DNA from: Arthrobacter sp. Leaf337
Lineage (GTDB): Bacteria; Actinomycetota; Actinomycetes; Actinomycetales; Micrococcaceae
Direction of reading: 5' to 3'
NCBI RefSeq assembly: GCF_001423745.1
Contig: NZ_LMPC01000029.1
Span: forward strand, 62,001 to 126,000
DNA: 64,000 nucleotides
Position numbers and translations under genes: made by a program. Numbering within the stretch: position 1 is the first letter of the stretch; every line of letters starts with the position of its first letter. A model generated the notes under the pieces. That model was not told the origin of the DNA. It saw nothing but the letters and a program-made list of their open reading frames with translations, and did no database searches. This document shows positions 53,754-63,027 of the stretch, one piece after another.

Positions 53754-55316
53754 ATGCCAGAAACTGAAAACGGCAGCAGGAAATCTGCTGGGCGGGGCCG
53801 CAACCCGCTGAGGGACCCCCGGGACCGCCGGCTGAATCGTATTGCCGGTCCCTCCTCGCTGGTCCTCTTCGGAGTAACCGGAGACCTCGCCCGCAAGAAG
53901 CTCATGCCTGCTGTGTATGACCTGGCTAATCGTGGCCTGCTGCCGCCGAGCTTTGCCCTGGTGGGCTTTGCCCGGCGGCAGTGGGAGAACGAGGACTTCG
54001 CCGCCGAGGTGAAAGCTGCCGTGATGGCCTACGCCAGGACCCCGTTTGATGAGGCGGTGTGGAACCAGCTTTCGGAGGGCATCCGGTTTGTCCAGGGCGA
54101 GTTCGACGACGATGACGCCTTTGAGCGGCTCGGCGACACGATCGATGAACTGGATGAGCAGCGCGGAACGCGCGGGAACCACGCGTTCTACCTGTCCATC
54201 CCGCCGAAGGCGTTCGAGCAGGTCTGCCGGCAGCTGTCCAAGCATGGCCTGGCGCAGGCGGAGGGCGATAAGTGGCGCCGTGTGGTCATTGAGAAGCCGT
54301 TCGGGCACGACCTTGAGTCGGCCCGGCAGCTCAATGACATTGTGGAGTCCGTGTTCCCGCCGGATGCGGTGTTCCGGATCGACCACTACCTGGGCAAGGA
54401 GACGGTTCAGAACATCCTGGCGCTGCGCTTCGCGAACCAGCTGTTCGAGCCGCTCTGGAATGCCAATTACGTTGACCACGTCCAGATCACCATGGCCGAG
54501 GACATCGGCACCGGCGGCCGGGCCGGCTACTACGACGGCGTGGGCGCTGCCCGCGACGTCATTCAGAACCACCTGCTCCAGCTCCTGGCGCTGACGGCCA
54601 TGGAGGAACCTATTTCCTTCAACGCCGACGACCTGCGGGCCGAGAAGGAAAAGGTTCTGGCTGCCGTAAAGCTCCCGGATGACCTGTCCACCCACTCGGC
54701 GCGCGGTCAGTTCGCCGGCGGCTGGCAGGGCGGCGAGCAGGTCCTCGGCTACCTGGAGGAGGAAGGCATCCCCGCCGACTCCACCACGGAAACCTACGCG
54801 GCCATCCGCGTGGACATCCACACCCGGCGCTGGGCCGGTGTGCCGTTCTACCTGCGTGCAGGCAAGCGGCTGGGACGCCGCGTGACGGAAATTGCCGTCG
54901 TCTTCAAGCGCGCCCCCAACCTGCTGTTCCGCGACCACGGCGAGGACGACTTCGGCCAGAACGCCGTGGTCATCCGGGTCCAGCCCGACGAAGGCGCGAC
55001 CATCAGGTTCGGATCCAAGGTTCCCGGCACGCAGATGGAAGTCCGCGACGTGACGATGGACTTCGGCTACGGCCACTCGTTCACCGAGTCCAGCCCCGAA
55101 GCGTACGAGCGGCTCATCCTGGATGTGCTGCTGGGCGAACCGCCGCTGTTCCCGCGGCACCAGGAAGTGGAACTGTCCTGGAAGATCCTGGATCCCTTTG
55201 AAGAGTACTGGGCAAGCCTGGGCGAACAGCCCGAGCCGTACGCCCCCGGAAGCTGGGGCCCGGCCGCGGCCGACGAGCTGCTTGCCCGTGACGGACGAAC
55301 CTGGAGAAGGCCATGA
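53754..55316 (+). CDS. zwf: glucose-6-phosphate 1-dehydrogenase
   Basis: A 520-residue enzyme of the oxidative pentose-phosphate entry step. The NADP motif is LFGVTGDLARKKLMPAVY, the substrate/catalytic stretch RIDHYLGKETVQNILALRFAN (21 residues, about 210-230), and EKPFGHDLESARQLN carries the conserved Lys-Pro. It is coupled to opcA by ATGA overlap; OpcA is needed for assembly or activity of this dehydrogenase in actinomycetes. Confidence 0.96.
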   Translation: MPETENGSRKSAGRGRNPLRDPRDRRLNRIAGPSSLVLFGVTGDLARKKLMPAVYDLANRGLLPPSFALVGFARRQWENEDFAAEVKAAVMAYARTPFDEAVWNQLSEGIRFVQGEFDDDDAFERLGDTIDELDEQRGTRGNHAFYLSIPPKAFEQVCRQLSKHGLAQAEGDKWRRVVIEKPFGHDLESARQLNDIVESVFPPDAVFRIDHYLGKETVQNILALRFANQLFEPLWNANYVDHVQITMAEDIGTGGRAGYYDGVGAARDVIQNHLLQLLALTAMEEPISFNADDLRAEKEKVLAAVKLPDDLSTHSARGQFAGGWQGGEQVLGYLEEEGIPADSTTETYAAIRVDIHTRRWAGVPFYLRAGKRLGRRVTEIAVVFKRAPNLLFRDHGEDDFGQNAVVIRVQPDEGATIRFGSKVPGTQMEVRDVTMDFGYGHSFTESSPEAYERLILDVLLGEPPLFPRHQEVELSWKILDPFEEYWASLGEQPEPYAPGSWGPAAADELLARDGRTWRRP

Positions 55317-56254
55317 TCGTAGATCTTCCCGATACAACAACCTCAGCCATCTCCAAGAAGATCATGTCCCTGCGCGAGCAGGGCGGCGTGATCGCACTCG
55401 GACGGGTGTTGACCCTCGTGGTGGTCACTAAGTCCGGGCTGGAAGAGGAGGCCATCGAAGCGGCCAACGACGCCAGCCGGGAACACCCCTGCCGGATCAT
55501 CGTCCTCGCGGACGCCGGCGCCAGCGCGCCGACCCGCCTGGACGCCCAGATCCGTGTGGGCGGGGACGCCGGTGCCTCCGAAGTGATCGTGCTGCGGGGT
55601 TACGGCGAGCTCGCCGAGGAAAGCGAGTCCCTCGTGGCCGCACTGCTGCTCCCCGACGCGCCGATCGTGGCCTGGTGGCCGCACGGTGCACCCAAGAGCG
55701 CGTGTGAGACCTCCATCGGCCGGATAGCCCACCGCCGGATCACCGACTCCGCCAACGAGGAGGACCCGCAGAAGGCGCTGGACAACATCCGCAACACCTA
55801 CAAGGCCGGCGACACCGACCTCGCCTGGACCCGCCTCACCAACTGGCGGATACAGCTCGCGGCCGTTCTCGACCAGGTGGACTCCTCGCCCGTCACGGCC
55901 GTCGCCGTGGAAGGCGCCTCGGACTCCCCCAGCACCCTCCTCCTGGCGGCATGGCTGACATTGGCCCTGGATGCCCCGGTGACCATCGTGGCCGACCCCG
56001 CCGGAACCGGCATCCGCCGAGTTCGGCTGAGCCGTGCCAGCGGCGACGTCCAGCTGTTCCGTCCCGGCCTGTCCGTGGCGGAGCTGACCCAGCCGGGCCA
56101 GCCGGCACAGCGCATCTCGCTCCCGCGCCGAAGCCTGCGCGACTGCCTCGCCGAAGAACTCCGCCGACTGGATCCCGACGAAGTGTTCGGTGAAGTGATT
56201 ACTATTGGACTGCCCCGTACAAATCTAAGGAGTGTCCGTCCCAGTGAGCGCTGA
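55313..56254 (+). CDS. opcA: glucose-6-phosphate dehydrogenase assembly protein OpcA
   Basis: A 313-residue OpcA-family protein. It starts with MIVDLPDTTTSAISKKIMSL and contains RIIVLADA, APIVAWWPHGAPKSACET and SIGRIAHRRITDS. It associates with and allosterically supports Zwf. No catalytic motif is expected. The start overlaps the zwf stop; its 3-prime end overlaps the pgl start by 11 bases. Confidence 0.95.
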   Translation: MIVDLPDTTTSAISKKIMSLREQGGVIALGRVLTLVVVTKSGLEEEAIEAANDASREHPCRIIVLADAGASAPTRLDAQIRVGGDAGASEVIVLRGYGELAEESESLVAALLLPDAPIVAWWPHGAPKSACETSIGRIAHRRITDSANEEDPQKALDNIRNTYKAGDTDLAWTRLTNWRIQLAAVLDQVDSSPVTAVAVEGASDSPSTLLLAAWLTLALDAPVTIVADPAGTGIRRVRLSRASGDVQLFRPGLSVAELTQPGQPAQRISLPRRSLRDCLAEELRRLDPDEVFGEVITIGLPRTNLRSVRPSER

Positions 56255-57062
56255 TCCCAGAGTAAGCATCCACCCCGACTCATCCGTATTGATGGCGGCC
56301 ATCGCAGCGCGGCTCATCACCAAACTCGTGGACGTCCAGGACAAACACGGTGAGGCGACGGTGGTGCTTACAGGCGGCACTGTGGGGATCGGAACGCTCA
56401 AGGCGGTTGCCGACTCCGCGGCGGCACCGGCCGTGAATTGGTCGAAGGTTAATTTCTGGTGGGGCGACGAGCGATTCGTTGGCGGCACCGACAGCGACCG
56501 GAACACGCTCCAGGCCCATGAGGCCCTGCTGTCCCACATAGCGGTTGACCCGGAACGGGTGCACGAACCGGGTTCAACGGACGACTTCGCCAGCCCGGAG
56601 GAGGCTGCCGCCGACTACGCGCGCCGCCTTGCCGAGGCAGCCGCGGAGGAGCATGCCGCGGACATGTCCGATGACCGTCCCGAGAACCCGGGGACACTTC
56701 CCCGGTTCGACGTGGTCCTTCTTGGCGTGGGTCCGGATGCCCATGTGGCCTCGTTGTTCCCTGAACAGGCAGGCATCAGGGAAAAGGAGCTCACGGTCGT
56801 GGGGGTCCGGAATTCTCCGAAACCCCCACCCGAACGGATTTCCCTGACCCTACCGGCAATCAACACGGCCAGCGAGGTCTGGATGGTTGTCGCGGGCGAG
56901 GACAAGGCCGGCGCTGTGGGGCTCGCCCTGGCTGGCGCCAACCCGGTTCAGGTTCCGGCGGCTGGGCCCACCGGGCGCTCACAGACGCTCTGGCTGATCG
57001 ATGAGAATGCAGCCGCACGGGTTCCCGAGCAGCTAGTCCGTAAAGGTCCCGCGGGCTCGTAG
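56244..57062 (+). CDS. pgl: 6-phosphogluconolactonase
   Basis: A 272-residue enzyme of the glucosamine-6-phosphate isomerase/6PGL fold that hydrolyses 6-phosphogluconolactone, the product of Zwf. It shows VVLTGGTVGIGTLKA, WWGDERFVGGTDSDRN and VVLLGVGPDAHVASLFPEQ, with the catalytic-type His. The GTG at 56244 has AAGGAG 11 bases upstream. An earlier GTG at 56232 overlaps that ribosome-binding site and is less likely. Its last 30 bases overlap the convergent rbpA gene. Confidence 0.93.
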   Translation: MSADPRVSIHPDSSVLMAAIAARLITKLVDVQDKHGEATVVLTGGTVGIGTLKAVADSAAAPAVNWSKVNFWWGDERFVGGTDSDRNTLQAHEALLSHIAVDPERVHEPGSTDDFASPEEAAADYARRLAEAAAEEHAADMSDDRPENPGTLPRFDVVLLGVGPDAHVASLFPEQAGIREKELTVVGVRNSPKPPPERISLTLPAINTASEVWMVVAGEDKAGAVGLALAGANPVQVPAAGPTGRSQTLWLIDENAAARVPEQLVRKGPAGS

Positions 57063-57410
57063 CCGTTCCAGCGCTCCAGCCAGCACATCTTCTGCGTCCT
57101 GGCTGGAGCGCCGCTCTTTAACGTACTCAAGGTGACTCTTGTAGCCTTCTTCGGCATGATGCGGGAGCTCGACCCGGCTCTCGTCCCGCGATGCCATGCC
57201 TCCGCAGCGGCGGCAGTCCCAGACGGCCGGTATCTGGTCTTCCGGGAGCTTAATGAAAACTGGCCGCGTCTCGTGTCCCTTGGCGCACCAATAAGAAACA
57301 CGAATACGCGGCAAGCGTTCACCGACGACGTCGTTAGGCTGAATTTTTGGGGCCGACCCTTCGGCCGCCCCGACACGGGTTCCCCGGAACCCTGAAGCAG
57401 CATGCACCAT
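57033..57410 (-). CDS. rbpA: RNA polymerase-binding protein RbpA
   Basis: A 125-residue actinobacterial transcription factor that stabilises sigma-A/RbpA-RNA polymerase open complexes. MVHAASGFRGTRVGA, WCAKGHETRPVFIKLPED, and the DCRRCGGMASRD cysteines of the zinc fold are all visible. A sigma-interaction helix follows (SHLEYVKERRSSQDAEDVLAG, 21 residues). ATG 57410 is supported by AGGAG six bases upstream; the frame is open to 57452. It overlaps the 3-prime end of pgl on the opposite strand. Confidence 0.95.
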   Translation of the reverse strand: MVHAASGFRGTRVGAAEGSAPKIQPNDVVGERLPRIRVSYWCAKGHETRPVFIKLPEDQIPAVWDCRRCGGMASRDESRVELPHHAEEGYKSHLEYVKERRSSQDAEDVLAGALERLRARGTFTD

Positions 57411-57499
57411 CGGGAACTCCTGGCTACTTGACTGACCGGTATTGGACACCAACAGCCACAGTGTAATTCGGAGTTCCCGACGGCGGCAGGGCCGTTAGT

Positions 57500-57534
57500 A
57501 CCGGGAATGTGTAAATTCCTGGAAAATTCCCGGT
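57500..57534 (-). terminator. hairpin between secG and rbpA
   Basis: ACCGGGAAT and ATTCCCGGT form a nine-base-pair stem with a 17-base loop just after secG on the minus strand. It is probably a weak terminator separating secG from rbpA. Confidence 0.45.
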
Positions 57535-57560
57535 CCCGATTCTGTGCGGAAAAGCAGCTG

Positions 57561-57815
57561 CTAGGAGTCGCCGCCGGAGAAGCGCATCAGCAGGCCGAGC
57601 GCGATAATAACAACGCCCCAGGTGACCCCGAGGATGACCGTGAACCTGTTGAGGTTGCGTTCGGCCACGCCGGACGAGCTCAGGCCCGAGCTCATGCCGC
57701 CGCCGAACATGTCCGACAGACCGCCGCCCCGTCCCTTGTGGAGCAGGATGAGCAGCGTCAGCAGGAGGCTGGTGATGCCCAGGAGGATCTGCAGAATGAC
57801 ATGAAGAACGTCCAC
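57561..57815 (-). CDS. secG: preprotein translocase subunit SecG
   Basis: An 84-residue membrane protein with two helices (VILQILLGITSLLLTLLILL and TVILGVTWGVVIIALGLLM). Between them is the Gly-rich SecG loop KGRGGGLSDMFGGGMSSGL. It is part of the SecYEG channel. It lies 49 bases downstream of tpiA, the position conserved in Mycobacterium (Rv1440). Confidence 0.95.
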   Translation of the reverse strand: MDVLHVILQILLGITSLLLTLLILLHKGRGGGLSDMFGGGMSSGLSSSGVAERNLNRFTVILGVTWGVVIIALGLLMRFSGGDS

Positions 57816-57864
57816 GACGGCCTTTCAGAAGTTGATGATTGCGGGGGTCACGCCTGTGTCCGGA

Positions 57865-58680
57865 CTAATCCGTCAGCAGGTGACTCTCGAACCTGACAAT
57901 ATTAGCAAACTCAGCGGGATCGAGGCTGGCCCCGCCCACCAACACGCCGTCGACGTCGCGTTCGTTGAGGATGGCCGCGACGTTGTTGGCCTTGACCGAA
58001 CCGCCGTAGAGCAGGCGGACCTTCGCGGCGACTTCGTCACCGAACAGGCTGACGAGTTCGGCCCGGATGGCAGCACACATTTCCTGGGCGTCCTGCGGTC
58101 CGGCAACCTCGCCGGTGCCGATGGCCCAGACGGGCTCATAGGCGACCACGAGTTCAGCGGCTTCTTCGGCGGCAAGGCCCTCGACGTCGGCGCGGAGCTG
58201 GTCAAGGGTGTGCTGGACATGGGTCCCGGCCTGCCGGATTTCCAGGCCCTCGCCGACGCAGAGCACCGGGGTGACGCGGTGGCGGAAGGCAGCCTTCACC
58301 TTGGCGTTCAGGACTTCGTCGGACTCGTTGTGGACGGTGCGCCGTTCGCTGTGGCCCACCAGGACGTACTTGCAACCCAGCTTGTTGAGGAACTGGCCGC
58401 TGATATCACCGGTGTAGGCACCCGAATCGAACTGCGACAGGTCCTGGCCGCCGTAGACGACCTCCAGTTCATCGCCCTGAACCAGGGTCTGGACGCCCCG
58501 AAGGTCGGTGAAGGGCGGGAAGACAGCAACTTCCGCGCGGCTGTAGTCATGCTTGGCATCAGACAGGGTCCAGGCCAGCTTCTGCAGCAGGGTGATGCCC
58601 TGGACGTGGTCCATGTTCATCTTCCAGTTGCCGGCGATGAGGGGCGTGCGGTCGAACTTGCCGTTCGTTGACGTTGTCAC
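57865..58680 (-). CDS. tpiA: triosephosphate isomerase
   Basis: A 271-residue TIM barrel: AGNWKMNMDH (Lys), YVLVGHSERR (His), VVAYEPVWAIGTG (Glu) and LLYGGSVKANN. It interconverts DHAP and glyceraldehyde-3-phosphate. The open frame extends far upstream, but the GTG at 58680 has GGAG five bases before it and yields the standard N-terminus. It is separated from pgk by a large hairpin. Confidence 0.96.
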   Translation of the reverse strand: MTTSTNGKFDRTPLIAGNWKMNMDHVQGITLLQKLAWTLSDAKHDYSRAEVAVFPPFTDLRGVQTLVQGDELEVVYGGQDLSQFDSGAYTGDISGQFLNKLGCKYVLVGHSERRTVHNESDEVLNAKVKAAFRHRVTPVLCVGEGLEIRQAGTHVQHTLDQLRADVEGLAAEEAAELVVAYEPVWAIGTGEVAGPQDAQEMCAAIRAELVSLFGDEVAAKVRLLYGGSVKANNVAAILNERDVDGVLVGGASLDPAEFANIVRFESHLLTD

Positions 58681-58725
58681 GTGTTCTCCAAAAGTGCTTG
58701 TCCAAAAGGGGCTGGTGATGGAAAC

Positions 58726-58770
58726 AGCCGGCAGGGCCCCCGGATATTTCAGCGGGGTGCCCTGCCGGCT
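58726..58770 (-). terminator. hairpin between pgk and tpiA
   Basis: AGCCGGCAGGGC and its exact complement, extended inside by CCCC/GGGG with one bulge, form a strong stem just after pgk. It lies between co-directional genes, so it may attenuate read-through or protect an RNA 3-prime end. Confidence 0.7.
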
Positions 58771-58777
58771 GGAGGAT

Positions 58778-60004
58778 CTAGCGGTCCAGGACGCTGAGTC
58801 CCGGCAGTTCCTTGCCTTCGAGGTACTCCAGGCTGGCGCCGCCACCCGTGGAGATGTGGCCGAACTGGTCGTCCGCGAAGCCCAGCGTACGGACGGCAGC
58901 TGCGGAATCGCCGCCGCCGACAACGGTGAAGGCATCCGCCTCAGTAAGGGCCTGCGCGATGGCACGGGTGCCGCCGGCAAATGCTTCGAACTCGAAGACA
59001 CCCATGGGGCCGTTCCAGAACACGGTCTTGGCACCCTTGATCCGGCCGGCGAAGGCAGCCGCCGATTCGGGTCCGATATCCAGGCCGATGCCCTGTGCTC
59101 CGAAGCTGCTGCCTTCGATGGCGTCAGCGCTGACCGTCTCGTGGTCGGCATCCGCGGCGAACTTGGCCGCGACCACGACGTCCGTGGGCACGATGAACTC
59201 AGTGCCTGCGTCCGCCGCCCGCTTCAGGTAGTCCTGCACCACGGGGATCTGGTCTTCTTCCAGCAGGCTTCCGGCCACTTTGTGGCCCTCGGCTGCGAGG
59301 AAGGTGAACAGCATTCCGCCGCCTACCAGGATGGTGTCCGCCTTGCCGATCAGGTTGTCAATGACGGCGAGCTTGTCCGAGACCTTTGAGCCGCCGAGCA
59401 CCACAACATAGGGCCGCTGGGTCTCCGTGGTGAGCTTGCGCAGCACCTCGACCTCGGTGTGCACGAGGTCGCCCTGGTACGACGGCAGCCGCGTGGCGAC
59501 GTCGTACACGCTGGCGTGCTTGCGGTGGACGGCGCCGAAAGCATCATCCACAAACGCGCCGTTATCACCGGTCAATGTCACCAGCTCGTCCGCAAAGGCG
59601 CCGCGTTCGGCGTCGTCCTTGCTGGTCTCACGGGCATCGAAACGGACGTTTTCAAGAACCAGCGCTTCGCCGTCCTGCAGCGAAGCGGCAAGCTCCTTGG
59701 CCGAAGCACCAACGGTGTCCCCGGCCAGGGCGACCTTGAAGGACGCCAGCTCAGCCAGCCGCGTCACGGCGGGCTTGAGGGAGTATTTTTCTTCCGGGGC
59801 GCCCTTGGGGCGGCCGAGGTGGGCTGTGACCAGCACGCGGGCACCGGCGTCCGTGAGCTTCGTCAGTACTGGCAGGGAGGCCTTGATGCGGCCGTCGTCA
59901 GTCACTTCAGAGCCGTCGAGCGGCACATTCAGGTCACTTCTGACCAGAATGTACCGCCCGCGGACACCATCAGCGATCAGTTCGTTGAGGGTGTGGAATG
60001 TCAT
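58778..60004 (-). CDS. pgk: phosphoglycerate kinase
   Basis: A 408-residue glycolytic kinase: RSDLNVPLDG, VTAHLGRPKGAPEEKYSL, VVVLGGSKVSDKLAVIDNL and VGGGDSAAAVRTLGF. It makes ATP from 1,3-bisphosphoglycerate. ATG 60004 gives the normal N-terminus MTFHTLNELI; the frame remains open to 60097 inside gap and is not used. It starts ten bases after the gap stop, so gap-pgk are co-transcribed. Confidence 0.96.
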   Translation of the reverse strand: MTFHTLNELIADGVRGRYILVRSDLNVPLDGSEVTDDGRIKASLPVLTKLTDAGARVLVTAHLGRPKGAPEEKYSLKPAVTRLAELASFKVALAGDTVGASAKELAASLQDGEALVLENVRFDARETSKDDAERGAFADELVTLTGDNGAFVDDAFGAVHRKHASVYDVATRLPSYQGDLVHTEVEVLRKLTTETQRPYVVVLGGSKVSDKLAVIDNLIGKADTILVGGGMLFTFLAAEGHKVAGSLLEEDQIPVVQDYLKRAADAGTEFIVPTDVVVAAKFAADADHETVSADAIEGSSFGAQGIGLDIGPESAAAFAGRIKGAKTVFWNGPMGVFEFEAFAGGTRAIAQALTEADAFTVVGGGDSAAAVRTLGFADDQFGHISTGGGASLEYLEGKELPGLSVLDR

Positions 60005-60014
60005 GTGTCTAACC

Positions 60015-61025
60015 CTAGCCCAGCTTGGCTGCGACGAGCTCCGTGAGGTCGACAAGGCGGTTCGAGTAGCCCCATTCGTTGTCATACCAGGAAACAACCT
60101 TGACCTGGTTGCCGATGACCTTGGTCAAACCGGAGTCAAAGATCGACGATGCCGGGTCGCCCACGATGTCGGAGGAGACGATCGGCTCATCCGTGTAGGT
60201 CAGGAAGCCCTGGAGCGCGTCGGACTCGGATGCCTTCTTCAGCGCTGCGTTGACTTCTTCAACGGTGGTCTCGCGGGATACGGTGACCGTGAGGTCGGTG
60301 GCTGAACCGGTGGGGACGGGAACGCGGATGGCGTAGCCGTCCAGCTTGCCCTTGAGCTCGGGAAGAACCAGGCCGATGGCCTTGGCCGCACCGGTGGAGG
60401 TGGGGACCATGTTGATGGCGGCGGCGCGGGCACGGCGCAGGTCGTTGTGCGGGCCGTCCTGGAGGTTCTGGTCGGCGGTGTAGGCGTGGATGGTGGTCAT
60501 CAGGCCACGCTCGATGCCGAACTCGTCGTTGACTACCTTGGCCAGCGGGCCGAGGCAGTTGGTGGTGCAGGAAGCGTTTGAGATGATGTGGTGCTTGGCG
60601 TTGTCGTACAGCTCGTGGTTCACGCCCATCACGATCGTGATGTCCTCGTCAGAGGCCGGGGCGGAGATCAGGACCTTCTTGGCGCCGGCGTCGATGTGCT
60701 TCTTCGCGGCAGCAGCCTTGGTGAAGAAACCGGTGGACTCGATAACGATGTCAACACCCAGCTCGCCCCAGGGGAGGTTGGCGGGATCGCGTTCGGCGAG
60801 AACCTTGACGACGTTGCCGTTGACGACGATGTTGCCGTCCTTGACCTCGATGGTCTCCTTCAGGCGGCCGCCCACGGAGTCGTACTTGAAGAGGTGGGCC
60901 AGCGCCTCGGGGCTGGTGAGGTCGTTGACTGCAACGATCTCGAGGTCAGCGCCCTGTGCGAGTGCTGCGCGGAAGTAGTTGCGGCCGATACGGCCAAAGC
61001 CGTTGATACCAATACGGGTCGTCAC
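60015..61025 (-). CDS. gap: glyceraldehyde-3-phosphate dehydrogenase, type I
   Basis: A 336-residue NAD-dependent enzyme. It has the Rossmann start TRIGINGFGRIGRNYFRAAL, catalytic Cys in ISNASCTTNCL, and HAYTADQNLQDGPHNDLRRAR and VPVPTGSATDL. The C-terminus is WYDNEWGYSNRLVDL. The GTG at 61025 follows AAGGAG at nine bases; upstream frame to 61100 is not needed. First gene of the gap-pgk-(tpiA-secG) run. Confidence 0.96.
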   Translation of the reverse strand: MTTRIGINGFGRIGRNYFRAALAQGADLEIVAVNDLTSPEALAHLFKYDSVGGRLKETIEVKDGNIVVNGNVVKVLAERDPANLPWGELGVDIVIESTGFFTKAAAAKKHIDAGAKKVLISAPASDEDITIVMGVNHELYDNAKHHIISNASCTTNCLGPLAKVVNDEFGIERGLMTTIHAYTADQNLQDGPHNDLRRARAAAINMVPTSTGAAKAIGLVLPELKGKLDGYAIRVPVPTGSATDLTVTVSRETTVEEVNAALKKASESDALQGFLTYTDEPIVSSDIVGDPASSIFDSGLTKVIGNQVKVVSWYDNEWGYSNRLVDLTELVAAKLG

Positions 61026-61191
61026 TTTTTCAGTCTCCTTGGTGCTTGTAGAAGCACAACTAGTTGAGCGGGCGTTCAAGCCAACTAACAGATCCCGCAC
61101 GCCATTGGGCAGAGATGATTACCAGATCGGAGGGCGACCAGCCACATTGCTGAAGGCTAACCGCCTTCCGTGATCCATCTTACGTTTAAGT

Positions 61192-61223
61192 AGGTCGGCC
61201 CCCGCAAGTGCGGGGGCCGACCT
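61192..61223 (-). terminator. terminator of sodA
   Basis: AGGTCGGCCCCCGCA and its exact complement form a 15-base-pair stem with a two-base loop, 68 bases past the sodA stop and ahead of gap. Confidence 0.85.
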
Positions 61224-61290
61224 TCCACGATTCGGTCCTAAACGGCCTAAATGTGAAGTTTGTTACAGGCGGGTGTCGTGTCCGTCACGC

Positions 61291-61914
61291 TTAGAGGGTG
61301 ATGAGGCCCGTAGCGTTCTGGCGCGCACCGTCGAAGCGCTTGGCGACGTCGGCCCAGTTAACGATGTTCCAGAATGCCTTGACGTAGTCGGCCTTGACGT
61401 TGACGTAGTCCAGGTAGAAGGCGTGCTCCCACATATCGAGCATGAGCAGCGGCGTGGTGCCGAGTGCAACGTTGCCCTGCTGGTCGTACAGCTGCTCGAT
61501 GACGAGGTTTCCGCCGATGGGCTCGTAGGCGAGGAAGCCCCAGCCCGAACCCTGCAGGCCGAGCGCGGCAGCGCTGAACTGCGCACGGAAGGCGTCGAAG
61601 GAACCGAAGGCATCGTCGATGGCCGCGGCCAGTTCACCCTCGGGCTTGTCGCCGCCGTCCGGAGACAGGTTGTTCCAGAACACGGAGTGGTTGACGTGGC
61701 CGCCGGTGTGGAAAGCCAGGTCCTTCGAAAGGCGGTTGATGTTGGCGAAGTCGCCCTTGTCGCGTGCCTCAGCCAGCTGGGCCAGCGCGTTGTTGGCGCC
61801 GGCCACGTATGCAGCGTGGTGCTTACTGTGGTGCAGCTCCATGATGCGGGCGGAGATGTGGGGCTCCAGCGCTGCGTAGTCGTAGCTAAGTTCAGGCAGT
61901 ACGTACTCGGTCAC
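61291..61914 (-). CDS. sodA: superoxide dismutase (Mn/Fe family)
   Basis: A 207-residue cytoplasmic dismutase: YVLPELSYDYAALEPHISA, LHHSKHHAAYVAGANNAL (metal His), FHTGGHVNHSVFWNNLSP and the metal motif LDMWEHAFYLDYVNVKADYV with Asp and His ligands. GSGWGFLAYEP suggests the Mn- or cambialistic type. The GTG at 61914 has GGAGGA directly upstream and is preferred over ATG 61926 and the longer frame. Confidence 0.95.
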   Translation of the reverse strand: MTEYVLPELSYDYAALEPHISARIMELHHSKHHAAYVAGANNALAQLAEARDKGDFANINRLSKDLAFHTGGHVNHSVFWNNLSPDGGDKPEGELAAAIDDAFGSFDAFRAQFSAAALGLQGSGWGFLAYEPIGGNLVIEQLYDQQGNVALGTTPLLMLDMWEHAFYLDYVNVKADYVKAFWNIVNWADVAKRFDGARQNATGLITL

Positions 61915-62037
61915 AAATTCCTCCATTGTCGTGGACGGGTTGTCCGGTTTGCTAACTCTCGGATTGTGCATCCGGATGACTGGTCACCCGGAAATTTAGC
62001 GGGTTTCCGTTACCCGGTCTCGATTCTAGGGGCGCCG

Positions 62038-63018
62038 TTACTCGTCCAGCATTTCCGGCGTCACATTGGCCTCGGTCCCGGGGATTCCCAGGTCGAGGGC
62101 ACGCTTGTCCGCCATCGCCAGGAGCCTGCGGATCCTGCCGGCAATGGCGTCCTTGGTCATGGGCGGATCTGCCAGCCGGCCGAGTTCGTCCAGGCTGGCC
62201 TGCTTGTGCGCCACGCGCAGTTCACCCGCGTATTTCAGGTGGTCCGGGACGTCGTCACCGAGGATCTCCAGGGCGCGGTCCACCCTGGCCCCGGCGGCCA
62301 CGGCAGCCTGCGCCGAGCGGCGCAGGTTGGCGTCATCGAAGTTGGCCAGCCTGTTGGCCGTGGCCCGCACCTCCTTGCGCATGCGGCGTTCTTCCCAGAC
62401 CATCAGGGCGTCGTGCGCGCCCATTCGCGTGAGCAGGGCGGCGATGGTGTCGCCGTCCCGGATGACCACGCGGTCCACTCCCCTGACTTCGCGGGCCTTG
62501 GCCTGGATGCCGAGGCGGCGGGCCGCGCCAACCAGCGCCAGCGCCGATTCGGGTCCTGGACACGTCACTTCCATGGCGGAGGAGCGGCCCGGTTCGGTCA
62601 GCGAGCCGTGGGCCAGGAACGCCCCGCGCCACACGGCTTCCGCGTCGGCGGCGGAGCCGTTGACCACGGCCGAGGGCAGCCCCCGCACGGGACGCCCGCG
62701 GGCGTCCAGCAGCCCGGTCTGGCGGGCGAGGGCTTCGCCGTCCCGCACCACCCGGACCACATACCGGTTGCCGCGGCGGAGCCCGCCGCCGGAGACGACG
62801 ATGATCTCGCTCTGGTGGCCGTAAACCTCCGCGATGGCCGCCCGGAGCCGGCGCGCCGTGGACGCGAGGTCCACCTCCGCTTCGATCACGATCCGGCCCG
62901 AAATGATGTGGAGGCCGCCGGCGAATCGCAGCATTGCGGAGACTTCAGCCTTGCGGACCGAGGACTTCTTAATGTCCAGGCGGGACAGTTCTTCCTTGAC
63001 TGATGATGTCAGTGCCAT
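62038..63018 (-). CDS. whiA: DNA-binding protein WhiA
   Basis: A 326-residue actinobacterial regulator of cell division and differentiation. A LAGLIDADG-like N-terminal domain (VRKAEVSAMLRFAGGLHI, AVWRGAFLAHGSLTEPG) is followed by a C-terminal helix-turn-helix (SLDELGRLADPPMTKDAIAGRI, 22 residues). It lies nine bases after yvcK; the rapZ-yvcK-whiA order is conserved in Gram-positives and implies rapZ just outside the window. Confidence 0.95.
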   Translation of the reverse strand: MALTSSVKEELSRLDIKKSSVRKAEVSAMLRFAGGLHIISGRIVIEAEVDLASTARRLRAAIAEVYGHQSEIIVVSGGGLRRGNRYVVRVVRDGEALARQTGLLDARGRPVRGLPSAVVNGSAADAEAVWRGAFLAHGSLTEPGRSSAMEVTCPGPESALALVGAARRLGIQAKAREVRGVDRVVIRDGDTIAALLTRMGAHDALMVWEERRMRKEVRATANRLANFDDANLRRSAQAAVAAGARVDRALEILGDDVPDHLKYAGELRVAHKQASLDELGRLADPPMTKDAIAGRIRRLLAMADKRALDLGIPGTEANVTPEMLDE

Positions 63019-63027
63019 GGCACCTTC

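Noticed and set aside
53697..55340. Minus-strand ORF of 547 codons
   Set aside because: Antisense to zwf, with no motif; a codon-bias artefact.
61273..63003. Plus-strand ORF of 576 codons
   Set aside because: It runs antisense across both sodA and whiA, each with clear family motifs, and shows no recognisable domain.
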